A DNA stretch of 44,876 nt, from assembly GCA_050946115.1 (NCBI GenBank), contig JBMNUF010000020.1:1-44876 (forward strand), read 5' to 3'. The position numbers were made by a program, and so were the translations under genes. This document shows positions 15,593-23,111 of this stretch, in pieces (positions within the stretch are counted from its first letter, which is position 1; every line of letters begins with the position of its first letter). The notes beneath the pieces were generated by a model that was not told the origin of the DNA, ran no database searches, and worked only from the letters and a program-made list of their open reading frames with translations. Source of the DNA: CAYFRC01 sp050946115 (lineage in GTDB: Bacteria; Bacillota; Clostridia; Christensenellales; Aristaeellaceae).

Positions 15593-17083
15593 TTAATTTC
15601 CGCCGGTCGCCAAGAGCATGATGCCCCGCTCGGTCATTTCCTTGTTTGTGAGCTCCCCGCGCACCTCTCCGTGGTACAGGACATACGCCCTGTCGCAAAG
15701 GCGCATGATCTCCTGCACCTCGCTGGACAGCACGACCACCGCGACGCCCTCTTTGGCGAGCGCGTGGATGATGCCGTAAATCTCTTCCTTCGCGCCCACG
15801 TCCACGCCCTGCGTCGGGTTGTCAAAAATCAGGATGCCGGGCTCGGCGAGCAGCCATTTGGAAAGCACCACTTTTTGCTGGTTGCCGCCGGAAAGGCTCC
15901 CGATCGGGTCATAGGGCGATTCCAACTTGATGCGCAGGAGCTCCGCCTGCTCGTCAAAGTGCGCCCGCTCCTCCCGTTCGCTGATGAAGCCGTGCTTCGT
16001 CAGGCGCTCCATGGTCGCGAGCGATGCGTTTTCGATGACGGACATGTCCTTGACGATGCCGTTCTCCTTGCGGTTGCGCGGCACGTAGCCGATCCCCAAG
16101 GCGACCGCCTGCTTCGCACTTGAAATCCTCACAGGAATCTCGTTCACGAATATCTCGCCCTCATACGCGCCCATCGCGCCGAACACCGTGCGGAAGATTT
16201 CGCTCCGCCCGTCGCCCAACAGCCCCGTAAACCCCAGCACCTCCCCCGAGCGCACGGAGAAGGAGATGTTTCGGAAATAGGGCTCGAGCGTGAGGTGCTT
16301 TACGCGAAGCCGCACCTCGCCAAACGCCCTTTCGACGTCCGGCGCGGACGGGCGCACCTCGTGCCCCACCATGTACGCCGCGAGCTCGTTCGTCGTGACG
16401 GAGGAGACGTCGCCCTGTGCCACCGTCACGCCGTCGCGCAGCACGACGTAGCGGTCGCACACCTCCAAAACCTCGGGCAGCTTGTGCGAAATGAACACGA
16501 TACCCACGCCATTGTCGCGCACGCTGCGCATCATCTCGAACACGCGCTCGATCTCCGTAGGCGTTAGGGAGGTGGTCGGCTCGTCCATGATGATGATGCT
16601 CGCGTTCATGATGAGCGCGCGGGCGATCTCGACGATCTGCCTGTACGACGCATCCAGATCGCGCACCATCGCGCGGGGGTCGAGCTCTATCCCGATGCGC
16701 TCGAACACCGCAAGACAGTTTTGGCACATCGCGTCCCTGTCCAATACGGAAAACGGCCCTCTCTTTTTGAACAACTCGCGCCCGATATACATGTTCTCGT
16801 ATACGGCGAGGTCGTTCACCAGGTTCAGCTCCTGGTGGATGAAGGCGATGCCCGCGTCCAACGATTCCGCGGGCGTCGAAAAGGAGACCTTTTTGCCGTC
16901 TATCAAAATCTCGCCCGCGTCCTGCTTGAGGATGCCGCCCAATATGTTCATGAGCGTCGATTTGCCCGCGCCGTTTTCGCCCAACAGCGCGCAGATTTCA
17001 CCGCCCACCACGGAAAACGAAACATCCGTCAGCACGCGGTTCGCGGAAAAGCTCTTGTCGATGCCCCGCATCTCCACTTTCAT
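15593..17083 (-). CDS. Ribose-type sugar ABC transporter ATPase, two domains (RbsA-like)
   Basis: 496 residues with two ATPase domains, as usual for RbsA/MglA proteins. Domain 1 has Walker A GENGAGKST (35-43) and Walker B IIIMDEPT, but its signature reads LDASYRQIVEIA in place of the normal LSxGxxQ. Domain 2 has the family's degenerate Walker A (GLLGDGRSE) and an intact LSGGNQQKV signature. Its Walker B is ILIFDNPTQGVD, with Asn in place of the catalytic Glu. The nucleotide sites may therefore be unequal. The start ATG at 17083 has only a weak, distant AGGGA, in keeping with reduced expression after the hairpin upstream. Confidence 0.92.
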   Translation of the reverse strand: MKVEMRGIDKSFSANRVLTDVSFSVVGGEICALLGENGAGKSTLMNILGGILKQDAGEILIDGKKVSFSTPAESLDAGIAFIHQELNLVNDLAVYENMYIGRELFKKRGPFSVLDRDAMCQNCLAVFERIGIELDPRAMVRDLDASYRQIVEIARALIMNASIIIMDEPTTSLTPTEIERVFEMMRSVRDNGVGIVFISHKLPEVLEVCDRYVVLRDGVTVAQGDVSSVTTNELAAYMVGHEVRPSAPDVERAFGEVRLRVKHLTLEPYFRNISFSVRSGEVLGFTGLLGDGRSEIFRTVFGAMGAYEGEIFVNEIPVRISSAKQAVALGIGYVPRNRKENGIVKDMSVIENASLATMERLTKHGFISEREERAHFDEQAELLRIKLESPYDPIGSLSGGNQQKVVLSKWLLAEPGILIFDNPTQGVDVGAKEEIYGIIHALAKEGVAVVVLSSEVQEIMRLCDRAYVLYHGEVRGELTNKEMTERGIMLLATGGN

Positions 17084-17103
17084 ATCAAAATCACATCCCT
17101 GCC

Positions 17104-17133
17104 AAAAAGGGACGGCATGTAGCCGCCCCTTTT
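17104..17133 (-). terminator. Attenuating hairpin between binding-protein and ATPase genes
   Basis: On the minus strand AAAAGGGGCGGC and GCCGTCCCTTTTT form a 12-bp stem with one mismatch and a 5-nt loop, ending in T5. It lies between the stop of the binding-protein gene and the ATPase start. It probably ends part of the transcripts, giving excess binding protein. Confidence 0.7.
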
Positions 17134-17146
17134 ATGGAAAATCCGA

Positions 17147-18088
17147 TTAGTACGGCGTGTTGTCGTCGAAGAATTCCGCGACATTGTCCCTGTCCACGAT
17201 GGTGGTCGGGATGATCTTGACCTCTTCGACCTCTTGGCCTTCCAGAAGCGCCAGCGCGGTATCCACGGCATCCTGCACCATCGCGGGGGAATACAGTGCG
17301 GACTGCACCCAGATATCGGCATAGTCTTCCATCATATGGAAGTACTCCTGGCATCCGCCGCCGCCGGTGACGACCTTGATGTCGGTGCGGCCGGCCTCTT
17401 CGATCGCCTGCAGAACGCCGATGGAGGTCTCGTCGTCCATGGAGTAGACGGCGTCGATCTCGGCATTGGCAATCAGGATGTCGGTCATGTCGGCGAGTCC
17501 GTCCTCACGGGTGAACTTGGTGGCATAGGTGCCGATGACCTCGATGTCCGGATAGTTCGCTTCGACGGTCTCCATAAAGCCCTTTTTGCGCAGTTCCGCG
17601 ACGGAGCCGGAGGTCGGCACGTCCAGCACGACGACCTTGCCCTTGCCGCCGAGTTTTTCGGCGATGTAGTGCGCGCCCTCGACGCCCATGCTCTCGTTGT
17701 CGCCGGAGACGCGGTACACGCCCTCCGCATTGATGACGATGTCGAAATTCACGACAAAAATGCCTTCATCGATCGCGTCCTGGATCGGCACCTCCATGCC
17801 CTCCCACTGCGGGAACGCGACGATCGCCTGCGCGCCCCACGCCTTCAGGTCGTCGAGCTGCGTGGTCATTTCGTCGGCGTTGCTGGAGGTGTAGAGCTTG
17901 TACTCGACCTTGTCCGCAAGCTCCTTGCAGCGGACCTCGCTATTGTACGCGACGGCCGCGACCCAGCCGTGCGTGACGGCGGGCGCGAGGATGCCGATCT
18001 TGTACTTCGGGGCGGCTTCCGCGCCGACAAGGGAGAATGCGCTCACGGCGAGCATCAGAACCAGGGCGATACTCAGGATCTTCTTCAT
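17147..18088 (-). CDS. Ribose-type sugar ABC transporter substrate-binding protein (RbsB-like)
   Basis: 313 residues from the ATG at 18088 with GGAGG ten bases upstream. It belongs to the periplasmic-binding-protein 1-like fold (Peripla_BP_4): KYKIGILAPAVTHGWVAAVA opens the first lobe. TQLDDLKAWGAQAIVAFPQ, VVVLDVPTSGSVAELRKKGF and AVYSMDDETSIGVLQAI are standard family stretches. The signal peptide MKKILSIALVLMLAVSAFSLVGAEA has no cysteine, so the protein is probably not a lipoprotein. This is notable for a single-membrane Gram-positive. It is the first gene of the importer, behind a good promoter. The ligand is a monosaccharide by family, identity unknown. Confidence 0.92.
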   Translation of the reverse strand: MKKILSIALVLMLAVSAFSLVGAEAAPKYKIGILAPAVTHGWVAAVAYNSEVRCKELADKVEYKLYTSSNADEMTTQLDDLKAWGAQAIVAFPQWEGMEVPIQDAIDEGIFVVNFDIVINAEGVYRVSGDNESMGVEGAHYIAEKLGGKGKVVVLDVPTSGSVAELRKKGFMETVEANYPDIEVIGTYATKFTREDGLADMTDILIANAEIDAVYSMDDETSIGVLQAIEEAGRTDIKVVTGGGGCQEYFHMMEDYADIWVQSALYSPAMVQDAVDTALALLEGQEVEEVKIIPTTIVDRDNVAEFFDDNTPY

Positions 18089-18133
18089 AAAACCATTGCC
18101 TCCTTCCATTTCATCCCATATGGATGTATATTT

Positions 18134-18162
18134 ATTATAGCAAATTCTCGGACGGAATGCAA
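18134..18162 (-). promoter_or_regulatory. Sigma-A promoter of the ribose-type importer
   Basis: TTGCAT (18157-18162) and TATAAT (18134-18139) with a 17-bp spacer and an extended TG. A short inverted repeat (TAACG-TTTTC-CGTTA, 18230-18244) lies farther upstream, between this promoter and the divergent AlaX promoter, and could be an operator. Confidence 0.8.
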
Positions 18163-18284
18163 CCGCATTTTACAGAGAATTTCGCGCGGAAAATCGCCGG
18201 AGCGCTGTGCCCCGATGTGGGATGAACCGTAACGTTTTCCGTTATACATACGCCCAAAGATAACAAAAAACCGCATTTACCCCC

Positions 18285-18313
18285 TTGCGTTTCGGGCATT
18301 TCCGTCGTATAGT
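18285..18313 (+). promoter_or_regulatory. Promoter of the AlaX-MATE-HAD unit
   Basis: TTGCGT (18285-18290) and TATAGT (18308-18313), 17-bp spacer, about 20 bases before the start codon. Confidence 0.65.
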
Positions 18314-18333
18314 ATAAAGAAGAGGTGTTTTGG

Positions 18334-19518
18334 ATGACGGAAAGGTTGTATTATGCAGATTCCTATCTGACGGAATTTTCCGCGACGGTGCTCGAGGTGC
18401 GCGAAAATCGCGTGCGGTTGGACCGCTCCGCGTTTTATCCGACCTCGGGCGGGCAGCCCTTTGACACGGGGAAGATCGGCTCCGCTGACGTAGTGGACGT
18501 TTCCGTCGACGCGGAGGGCGAAGTTTGGCACACGGTTGAAGGATCCCTCACGGAGGGCGAAACCGTCTCCTGCGCGATTGACTGGGACAGGCGGTTCGAC
18601 CACATGCAGCAGCACGCGGGGGAGCATATGCTGGCAAGCGAGATTTTCCGTCAACTCGGCGGCAAGACGATAGGGTTGCACCTCGGGCAGGACGCCTCGA
18701 CGATCGACGTGGAGCTTCCGAACGGCGCCATGCGCATATCGCGCGAGGAAATCGAAAAGATCGAAGACGCCGTAAACGCGGAGATCCAAAAAGACGTGCC
18801 GATTCGGTGTTGGTTCCCAACGGATGCGGAACTTTCCGCGCTTCCGCTGCGCAAGGCCCCCGCAGTTACAGAGCAAGTCCGCATCGTCGCGATCGGGCAG
18901 CGCGAGATGGTCGCCTGCGGCGGCACGCACCCCTCCTCCGCGGGACAGATCGGGCTCCTGAAAGTCCTCTCCGTCGCGCCCGCGCGCGGCAAGATGCGCG
19001 TATCCTTTGTTTGCGGAAAACGCGCGTTCCTCGATTATCGAAAGGCGACGAACGTCGCGGACGACGCGGCGCTCCTCTTTTCGACGGCGAGGGACAACCT
19101 CGTCTCCTCCGTCTCCCGCGCGCTCGAGCGGGCGAAGGACGCGGAGCGCGCGGCAAATAAGGCACAGGCGGCATACGCCTGCCTCCTTGCGGACACGCTG
19201 CTCGAAAAGGGCGAAAAAATCATCAAGGTAACGGATGCGGACATCGCGCCGGGCGCACTGTACGACATGGCGAAGCACATCATCGAGCGCGGCGCACACG
19301 CGCTGCTCGCGGCGAAAAACGGCGAAGGGATGCTCCTTCTCTTCGCGCGCCCCGCATCCTCTTCCGTCAAGATGGGAAAGCTGCTCTCCGAGTGCTGCAG
19401 GGCGCACGGCGGCAAGGGCGGCGGCAAGGACGACATCGCCCAGGGCGCAGCGCCCGACGCTTCGCCGATCGAGGACGCATACGAAGCCCTGCGCGCAGAA
19501 TTGGAGGAAAAAGCATGA
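18334..19518 (+). CDS. Alanyl-tRNA editing protein, AlaX-L type with DHHA1 domain
   Basis: 394 residues from the ATG at 18334 (AGAGGTG six bases upstream). AlaX proteins hydrolyse mischarged Ser- or Gly-tRNA(Ala) in trans. The editing domain shows FYPTSGGQPFDTG (34-46), the zinc-site HxxxH (His90 and His94 in HMQQHAGEH) and CGGTH (195-199). The C-terminal third ends with GKGGGKDDIAQGAAPD, the glycine-rich DHHA1 signature seen at the end of alanyl-tRNA synthetase. There is no aminoacylation domain. The stop overlaps the start of the MATE gene by 4 bp, so translation is coupled. Confidence 0.93.
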   Translation: MTERLYYADSYLTEFSATVLEVRENRVRLDRSAFYPTSGGQPFDTGKIGSADVVDVSVDAEGEVWHTVEGSLTEGETVSCAIDWDRRFDHMQQHAGEHMLASEIFRQLGGKTIGLHLGQDASTIDVELPNGAMRISREEIEKIEDAVNAEIQKDVPIRCWFPTDAELSALPLRKAPAVTEQVRIVAIGQREMVACGGTHPSSAGQIGLLKVLSVAPARGKMRVSFVCGKRAFLDYRKATNVADDAALLFSTARDNLVSSVSRALERAKDAERAANKAQAAYACLLADTLLEKGEKIIKVTDADIAPGALYDMAKHIIERGAHALLAAKNGEGMLLLFARPASSSVKMGKLLSECCRAHGGKGGGKDDIAQGAAPDASPIEDAYEALRAELEEKA

Positions 19519-20966
19519 ATCCCATCAAAAAAATGTTTGATATCTCCGCGCTCCTCCCCTCTTCCGGCGCGCTCGGCGAGGTACCGTCCACGCGGCAGGC
19601 ATACAAGGACGTGGTCGACATCGCGCTCCCTTCCGTCACGGAAATGGTTTTGATGAGCCTGATCATGAGTATCGATACCATGTTGGTCGGAAAAACCGTC
19701 TCCTCCACCGGCATCGCGGCAATCGGGCTGGTCGCCCAGCCGCGCATGCTGCTTTTGTGCTTCTTTTTCGCGCTGAACACGGGCGTGACCGCGATCGTCG
19801 CGCGGCGAAAGGGCGAAAATCGGCAGGAGGAGGCGAACCGAACGCTTCGAAACGCGCTCGCCATCATCTTGGGGCTCGCATTGCTCCTGATGACGCTGGG
19901 GCTTTTGTTCTCGAGGCAGCTCATGCTGTTTGCGGGCGCGCAGGCGGACACCGTCGAGGTGGCGGAGACGTACTTTCGCATCCTCGCCTGGATGCTCCCG
20001 GTCAACGGGATCACGATGTGCGTCTGCGCGGCGCAGCGGGGCGTGGGCAATACCCGTATCGCCATGTTCGTAAACATCGTCTCCAACCTCACAAACGTCG
20101 TCTTCAGTTATCTCCTGATCGGCGGCAATTTCGGCTTCCCGAGGCTCGAGGTCGCAGGCGCGGCATACGCAGCCGCGATCGGCATGGGCGTGGGCTTTGT
20201 GCTGAGCCTCGTGACGCTGTTTGAGACGAAGCACGCCAAGGCTCCGCAGTTCCTGCACCTTCGCCTCAGCGACGATTGGCGGCTCGACAAGGAGACCGTG
20301 CTTTCCATCATCAAGCTCGGCGGAAACGCCATGCTCGAACAGGTAGCCCTGCGCATCGGCTTTTTCTCCTACGCGAAGATCGTCGCGGGGCTCGGCACGG
20401 AGGCGTTCGCCGCACACCATATCAGCATGCAGTTTTTGAACATCTCCTTCACCTTTGGCGACGGCATCGGCATCGCCGGAACGAGCCTCGTCGGCCAAAT
20501 GCTCGGAAAGAAGCGCCCCGACCTCGCCCACGTGTACGGGAAGGCGAGCCAGCGCATGGCGCTCGTGGTCTCGCTCGTTCTGGCATCGATCATCGTGGTC
20601 TTCAGGCATCCCCTGGTTTCGCTGTTCGCGGATCCTTCGGAGGCGGGAGACGTGCTCGACCTCGCCGCAAACGTCCTGATCATAGTCGCGCTTTTCCAGC
20701 CGTTCCAGACGACGGCGGTGGTCATCTCCGGCGCGCTGCGCGGCGCGGGCGACAACCGCTTTGTCGCGGGCATCATGATGCTGTGCGTCGCGATCATCCG
20801 CCCGACCGTGTCGCTTTTGAGCATCTGGGCTTTGCGCGAGGTGTTCGGCAGAGCCGATATCGCCCTCATGGGCGCGTGGGCGGCGAGCCTCGTCGATATG
20901 ATCATCCGCATGGTCTGCGTGTATAAGCGCTTTAACGGGGGAAAGTGGCATGATATTCGGGTATAA
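19515..20966 (+). CDS. MATE-family multidrug/organic cation exporter
   Basis: 483 residues from the ATG at 19515, with GGAGG ending before AAAAAGC; the ATGA overlaps the AlaX stop. About twelve membrane helices are visible. Family stretches include LPSVTEMVLMSLIMSIDTML near the first helix and ALNTGVTAIVARRKGEN. The second half opens with IKLGGNAMLEQVALRIGF, and the duplicated MATE half then contains GDGIGIAGTSLVGQMLGKK. MATE proteins export cationic compounds with Na+ or H+ antiport. Substrate is unknown. It overlaps the HAD gene by 17 bp. Confidence 0.92.
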   Translation: MNPIKKMFDISALLPSSGALGEVPSTRQAYKDVVDIALPSVTEMVLMSLIMSIDTMLVGKTVSSTGIAAIGLVAQPRMLLLCFFFALNTGVTAIVARRKGENRQEEANRTLRNALAIILGLALLLMTLGLLFSRQLMLFAGAQADTVEVAETYFRILAWMLPVNGITMCVCAAQRGVGNTRIAMFVNIVSNLTNVVFSYLLIGGNFGFPRLEVAGAAYAAAIGMGVGFVLSLVTLFETKHAKAPQFLHLRLSDDWRLDKETVLSIIKLGGNAMLEQVALRIGFFSYAKIVAGLGTEAFAAHHISMQFLNISFTFGDGIGIAGTSLVGQMLGKKRPDLAHVYGKASQRMALVVSLVLASIIVVFRHPLVSLFADPSEAGDVLDLAANVLIIVALFQPFQTTAVVISGALRGAGDNRFVAGIMMLCVAIIRPTVSLLSIWALREVFGRADIALMGAWAASLVDMIIRMVCVYKRFNGGKWHDIRV

Positions 20967-21609
20967 AGCGGCGATTTTCGATATGGACGGAACCATTTTG
21001 GATTCAATGCCCTATTGGCGGTTGCAGAACCTCACGCTCCTCGAGAAACGGAACCTCCCCGTGCCGGAGGAAATGGGGGAAGATGCGCTGTACTACACCT
21101 CGTCTGAGGCGCTGAAGCTGTATATCCGAAAATACAACCTCTCCATATCGATGGAGGAGGCACTTGCGGAATACGAGGCGAATATGGACATCTGCTATCA
21201 GACGCAGATCGAGCCCAAGCCCTTCGCCCGGGAATTTCTGGAGATGCTGCACGACAGGGGCGTTCGCATGTGCATCGCGACGCTCACGACATTGCCGGTC
21301 GCCAAGCGCGCGCTCGAAAAGCACGACCTTTTGCGCTATTTCGAGTTCATCGCAGGCGGCGATACGCACAGCGTCGGCAAGGGCAATCCGGCGTATTTTC
21401 CGCCCGTCGCGAAAAAACTCGGCTGCATCCCTTCCGAATGCCTTTTATTTGAGGATGCGCTCTACGCGATGCGCGGCGGAAAGCGCGCGGGCTGCCGCGT
21501 GATCGCGCTCGAAGACGACAAGGCGAAAGCCGACCGCGACGAAATCCTTTCGATCGCGGATATATACGCCGCGAATTTCTCCGAACTTTTTCAATACTTT
21601 TCGCCGTAA
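20950..21609 (+). CDS. HAD-superfamily phosphatase (beta-phosphoglucomutase-like subgroup)
   Basis: 219 residues, ATG at 20950 with GGGGGAAAG upstream, inside the end of the MATE gene. HAD motifs: FDMDGT (Asp11, Asp13), a Thr-rich motif II (ATLTT, 110-114), Lys144 in GKGNP and FEDA (Asp169). A helical cap lies between motifs I and II. It should dephosphorylate a small sugar phosphate or nucleotide. The overlap suggests a functional link to the exporter or editing protein, but none is established. Confidence 0.9.
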   Translation: MIFGYKAAIFDMDGTILDSMPYWRLQNLTLLEKRNLPVPEEMGEDALYYTSSEALKLYIRKYNLSISMEEALAEYEANMDICYQTQIEPKPFAREFLEMLHDRGVRMCIATLTTLPVAKRALEKHDLLRYFEFIAGGDTHSVGKGNPAYFPPVAKKLGCIPSECLLFEDALYAMRGGKRAGCRVIALEDDKAKADRDEILSIADIYAANFSELFQYFSP

Positions 21610-21620
21610 ACGCGGCACAC

Positions 21621-21647
21621 AAAAGGCGCGAATCGCCCGCGCCTTTT
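21621..21647. terminator. Bidirectional terminator between convergent genes
   Basis: AAAAGGCGCG and CGCGCCTTTT form a perfect 10-bp stem with a 7-nt loop, with A and T runs usable on both strands. Confidence 0.8.
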
Positions 21648-21666
21648 GCTATCGGTAAGATTTTCT

Positions 21667-22188
21667 TTACAGCGGCATTCCCATTTCGAGCCGCACGTCG
21701 TGCCGCTCCGGGTCCTCGTTCGAATAGCAGTACATATCCAGCCCGATCAGCCGAAACCCCAGTTTTCGGTAAAACGCGATGGCGTTTTCGTTGCGGTTCT
21801 GCGTTTCGAGCACCGCCATGCGCGCCCCGAGGCGCCTGCCCTCGGCCAAGATCGCCTGCATGAGCGCGGTTCCCACGCCGCTGCCCTTTTCCGCTTCCTC
21901 CAGTACGCACAGGTTGCAGATGCGCAGCCTGTTGTTCCATTTTTCGTGCATTCCCTCGACAAAGCCGAGTAGTTTCTCCCCGTCGAACGCGCCGAAATCG
22001 ATCGCCCCGTCGATCCACTCGGCAAAGAGCGAATCCGTATACGTAACGCGCTCGGGCGTTTCGAGCTTTTTGTATTCGATCCGAAAGCCGTCTTCCTCGC
22101 ATATCACGTCGTAGTAGCCGTTTGTCGTATACTGCATCGTAAACGGCATGCCGCCGTATTCCGATTCCCGCAGCCTTTTAATCTCCAT
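21667..22188 (-). CDS. GNAT-family N-acetyltransferase
   Basis: 173 residues, ATG at 22188 with GGGAGG upstream, overlapping the preceding HAD gene by 11 bp. The GNAT core is clear: LRICNLCVLEEAEKGSGVGTALM with the acetyl-CoA loop GSGVGTA, then LETQNRNENAIAFYRKLGF, the terminal strand and helix. The acceptor is unknown. Co-translation with a HAD hydrolase may indicate a common small-molecule substrate. Confidence 0.9.
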   Translation of the reverse strand: MEIKRLRESEYGGMPFTMQYTTNGYYDVICEEDGFRIEYKKLETPERVTYTDSLFAEWIDGAIDFGAFDGEKLLGFVEGMHEKWNNRLRICNLCVLEEAEKGSGVGTALMQAILAEGRRLGARMAVLETQNRNENAIAFYRKLGFRLIGLDMYCYSNEDPERHDVRLEMGMPL

Positions 22189-23047
22189 GCCTTGCCTCCC
22201 GCAGCCGTTTTCTACGCACCCGTGCGCGCGTCAGTTGTTCCTGATGCAGCCTGACGCAGTCGCTGTGTTCCCTGATGCGCCGAATGAGCATTTGCACCAC
22301 GCGCTCCAACTCGCTGTCCTGTGTGTAATCGGCGGGCACGGCGTAGTCCGCCCGCCCCTGCAGCAGCATATTGTCCGCCGTCCGCGCGTTGTCCGGGGTG
22401 TGTACGACGACGGAGTACCCGCCCTTGAGCTTGGTCAATTTCATGCACGGCACGTCCGTCAGCCCGTCGCCCACGTAGATCATGTCCGAAAACGGCACGC
22501 GCCGCATGCGCTCGGGCGTATAGCCGTTGAGATCCTCGTCGTTGGTCACGTCCAAGATGCCCTTGTTGATGCGGAACAGATACTGCGTCTTGCTCGTGTA
22601 GTTGACCGCCGTCGCGGGCCAGATGGCATAGCCGTCCTCGCCGTACACGAACGACGCCGCGAACACCGCCTTGAATCGATTCGCGATCGCCGTGCCGTCG
22701 ATGATCTCCTTCAGTCCCGAGGAGATGATGTAGTGCTCCACCTCGACGCCGCAGCTTCTTCCGTATTCGTCGATGCGCGGAAACCACGTCTCCACGCCCG
22801 GATAAAACCCAATCGTTTCGCCCTGTTTGTTGAGCATCTCCTTCGTGAATTTCGTGCGGCAGTGCATCTCGAGCATGTAGGCGAGCACGCCGTCCATGCT
22901 GTGCTTTTCCGCGCGCTCGCGGCAGGCATCCCAAAACCGCGCGGGTTCCATGTCTATGGAGGGGATGAAGCCGTATTCCTGCATGTCGCGCGGCGACAGC
23001 GTCTTGTCAAAATCATATATCAGTGCCACGATCGGCGTTTCCCGCAT
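22178..23047 (-). CDS. HAD-family hydrolase, phosphoserine-phosphatase-like
   Basis: 289 residues from the ATG at 23047 with GGAGGG upstream; the frame extends to 23086 without a site. Motif I is YDFDKTLS (Asp12, Asp14), motif II IISSG (107-110), motif III Lys152 in YTSKTQYLF and motif IV YVGDGLTDVP (190-199). A large cap with CRERAEKHSMDGVLAYML lies between motifs I and II. DFDKTL rather than DxDGT is typical of the PSP-like subgroup. The C-terminus is strongly basic (RVRRKRLREARHGD), which could mark nucleic-acid or membrane contact. Substrate unknown. Confidence 0.88.
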   Translation of the reverse strand: MRETPIVALIYDFDKTLSPRDMQEYGFIPSIDMEPARFWDACRERAEKHSMDGVLAYMLEMHCRTKFTKEMLNKQGETIGFYPGVETWFPRIDEYGRSCGVEVEHYIISSGLKEIIDGTAIANRFKAVFAASFVYGEDGYAIWPATAVNYTSKTQYLFRINKGILDVTNDEDLNGYTPERMRRVPFSDMIYVGDGLTDVPCMKLTKLKGGYSVVVHTPDNARTADNMLLQGRADYAVPADYTQDSELERVVQMLIRRIREHSDCVRLHQEQLTRARVRRKRLREARHGD

Positions 23048-23074
23048 ATCTTTCCCTCCGCCATTTATGAAAAT

Positions 23075-23100
23075 GCCCCGCTGCACGGCGGCAGCAGGGC
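23075..23100 (-). terminator. Weak terminator or hairpin after the zinc-ribbon gene
   Basis: GCCCTGCTGC and GCAGCGGGGC pair over 10 bp with one wobble, followed by ATTTTC on the minus strand. It may end part of the transcripts before the HAD gene. Confidence 0.5.
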
Positions 23101-23111
23101 GGTAAAGACGA

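Noticed and set aside
19035..20996. 653-codon open frame antisense to AlaX and MATE genes
   Set aside because: Highly charged, repetitive composition and overlap with two well-supported genes show it to be a shadow frame.
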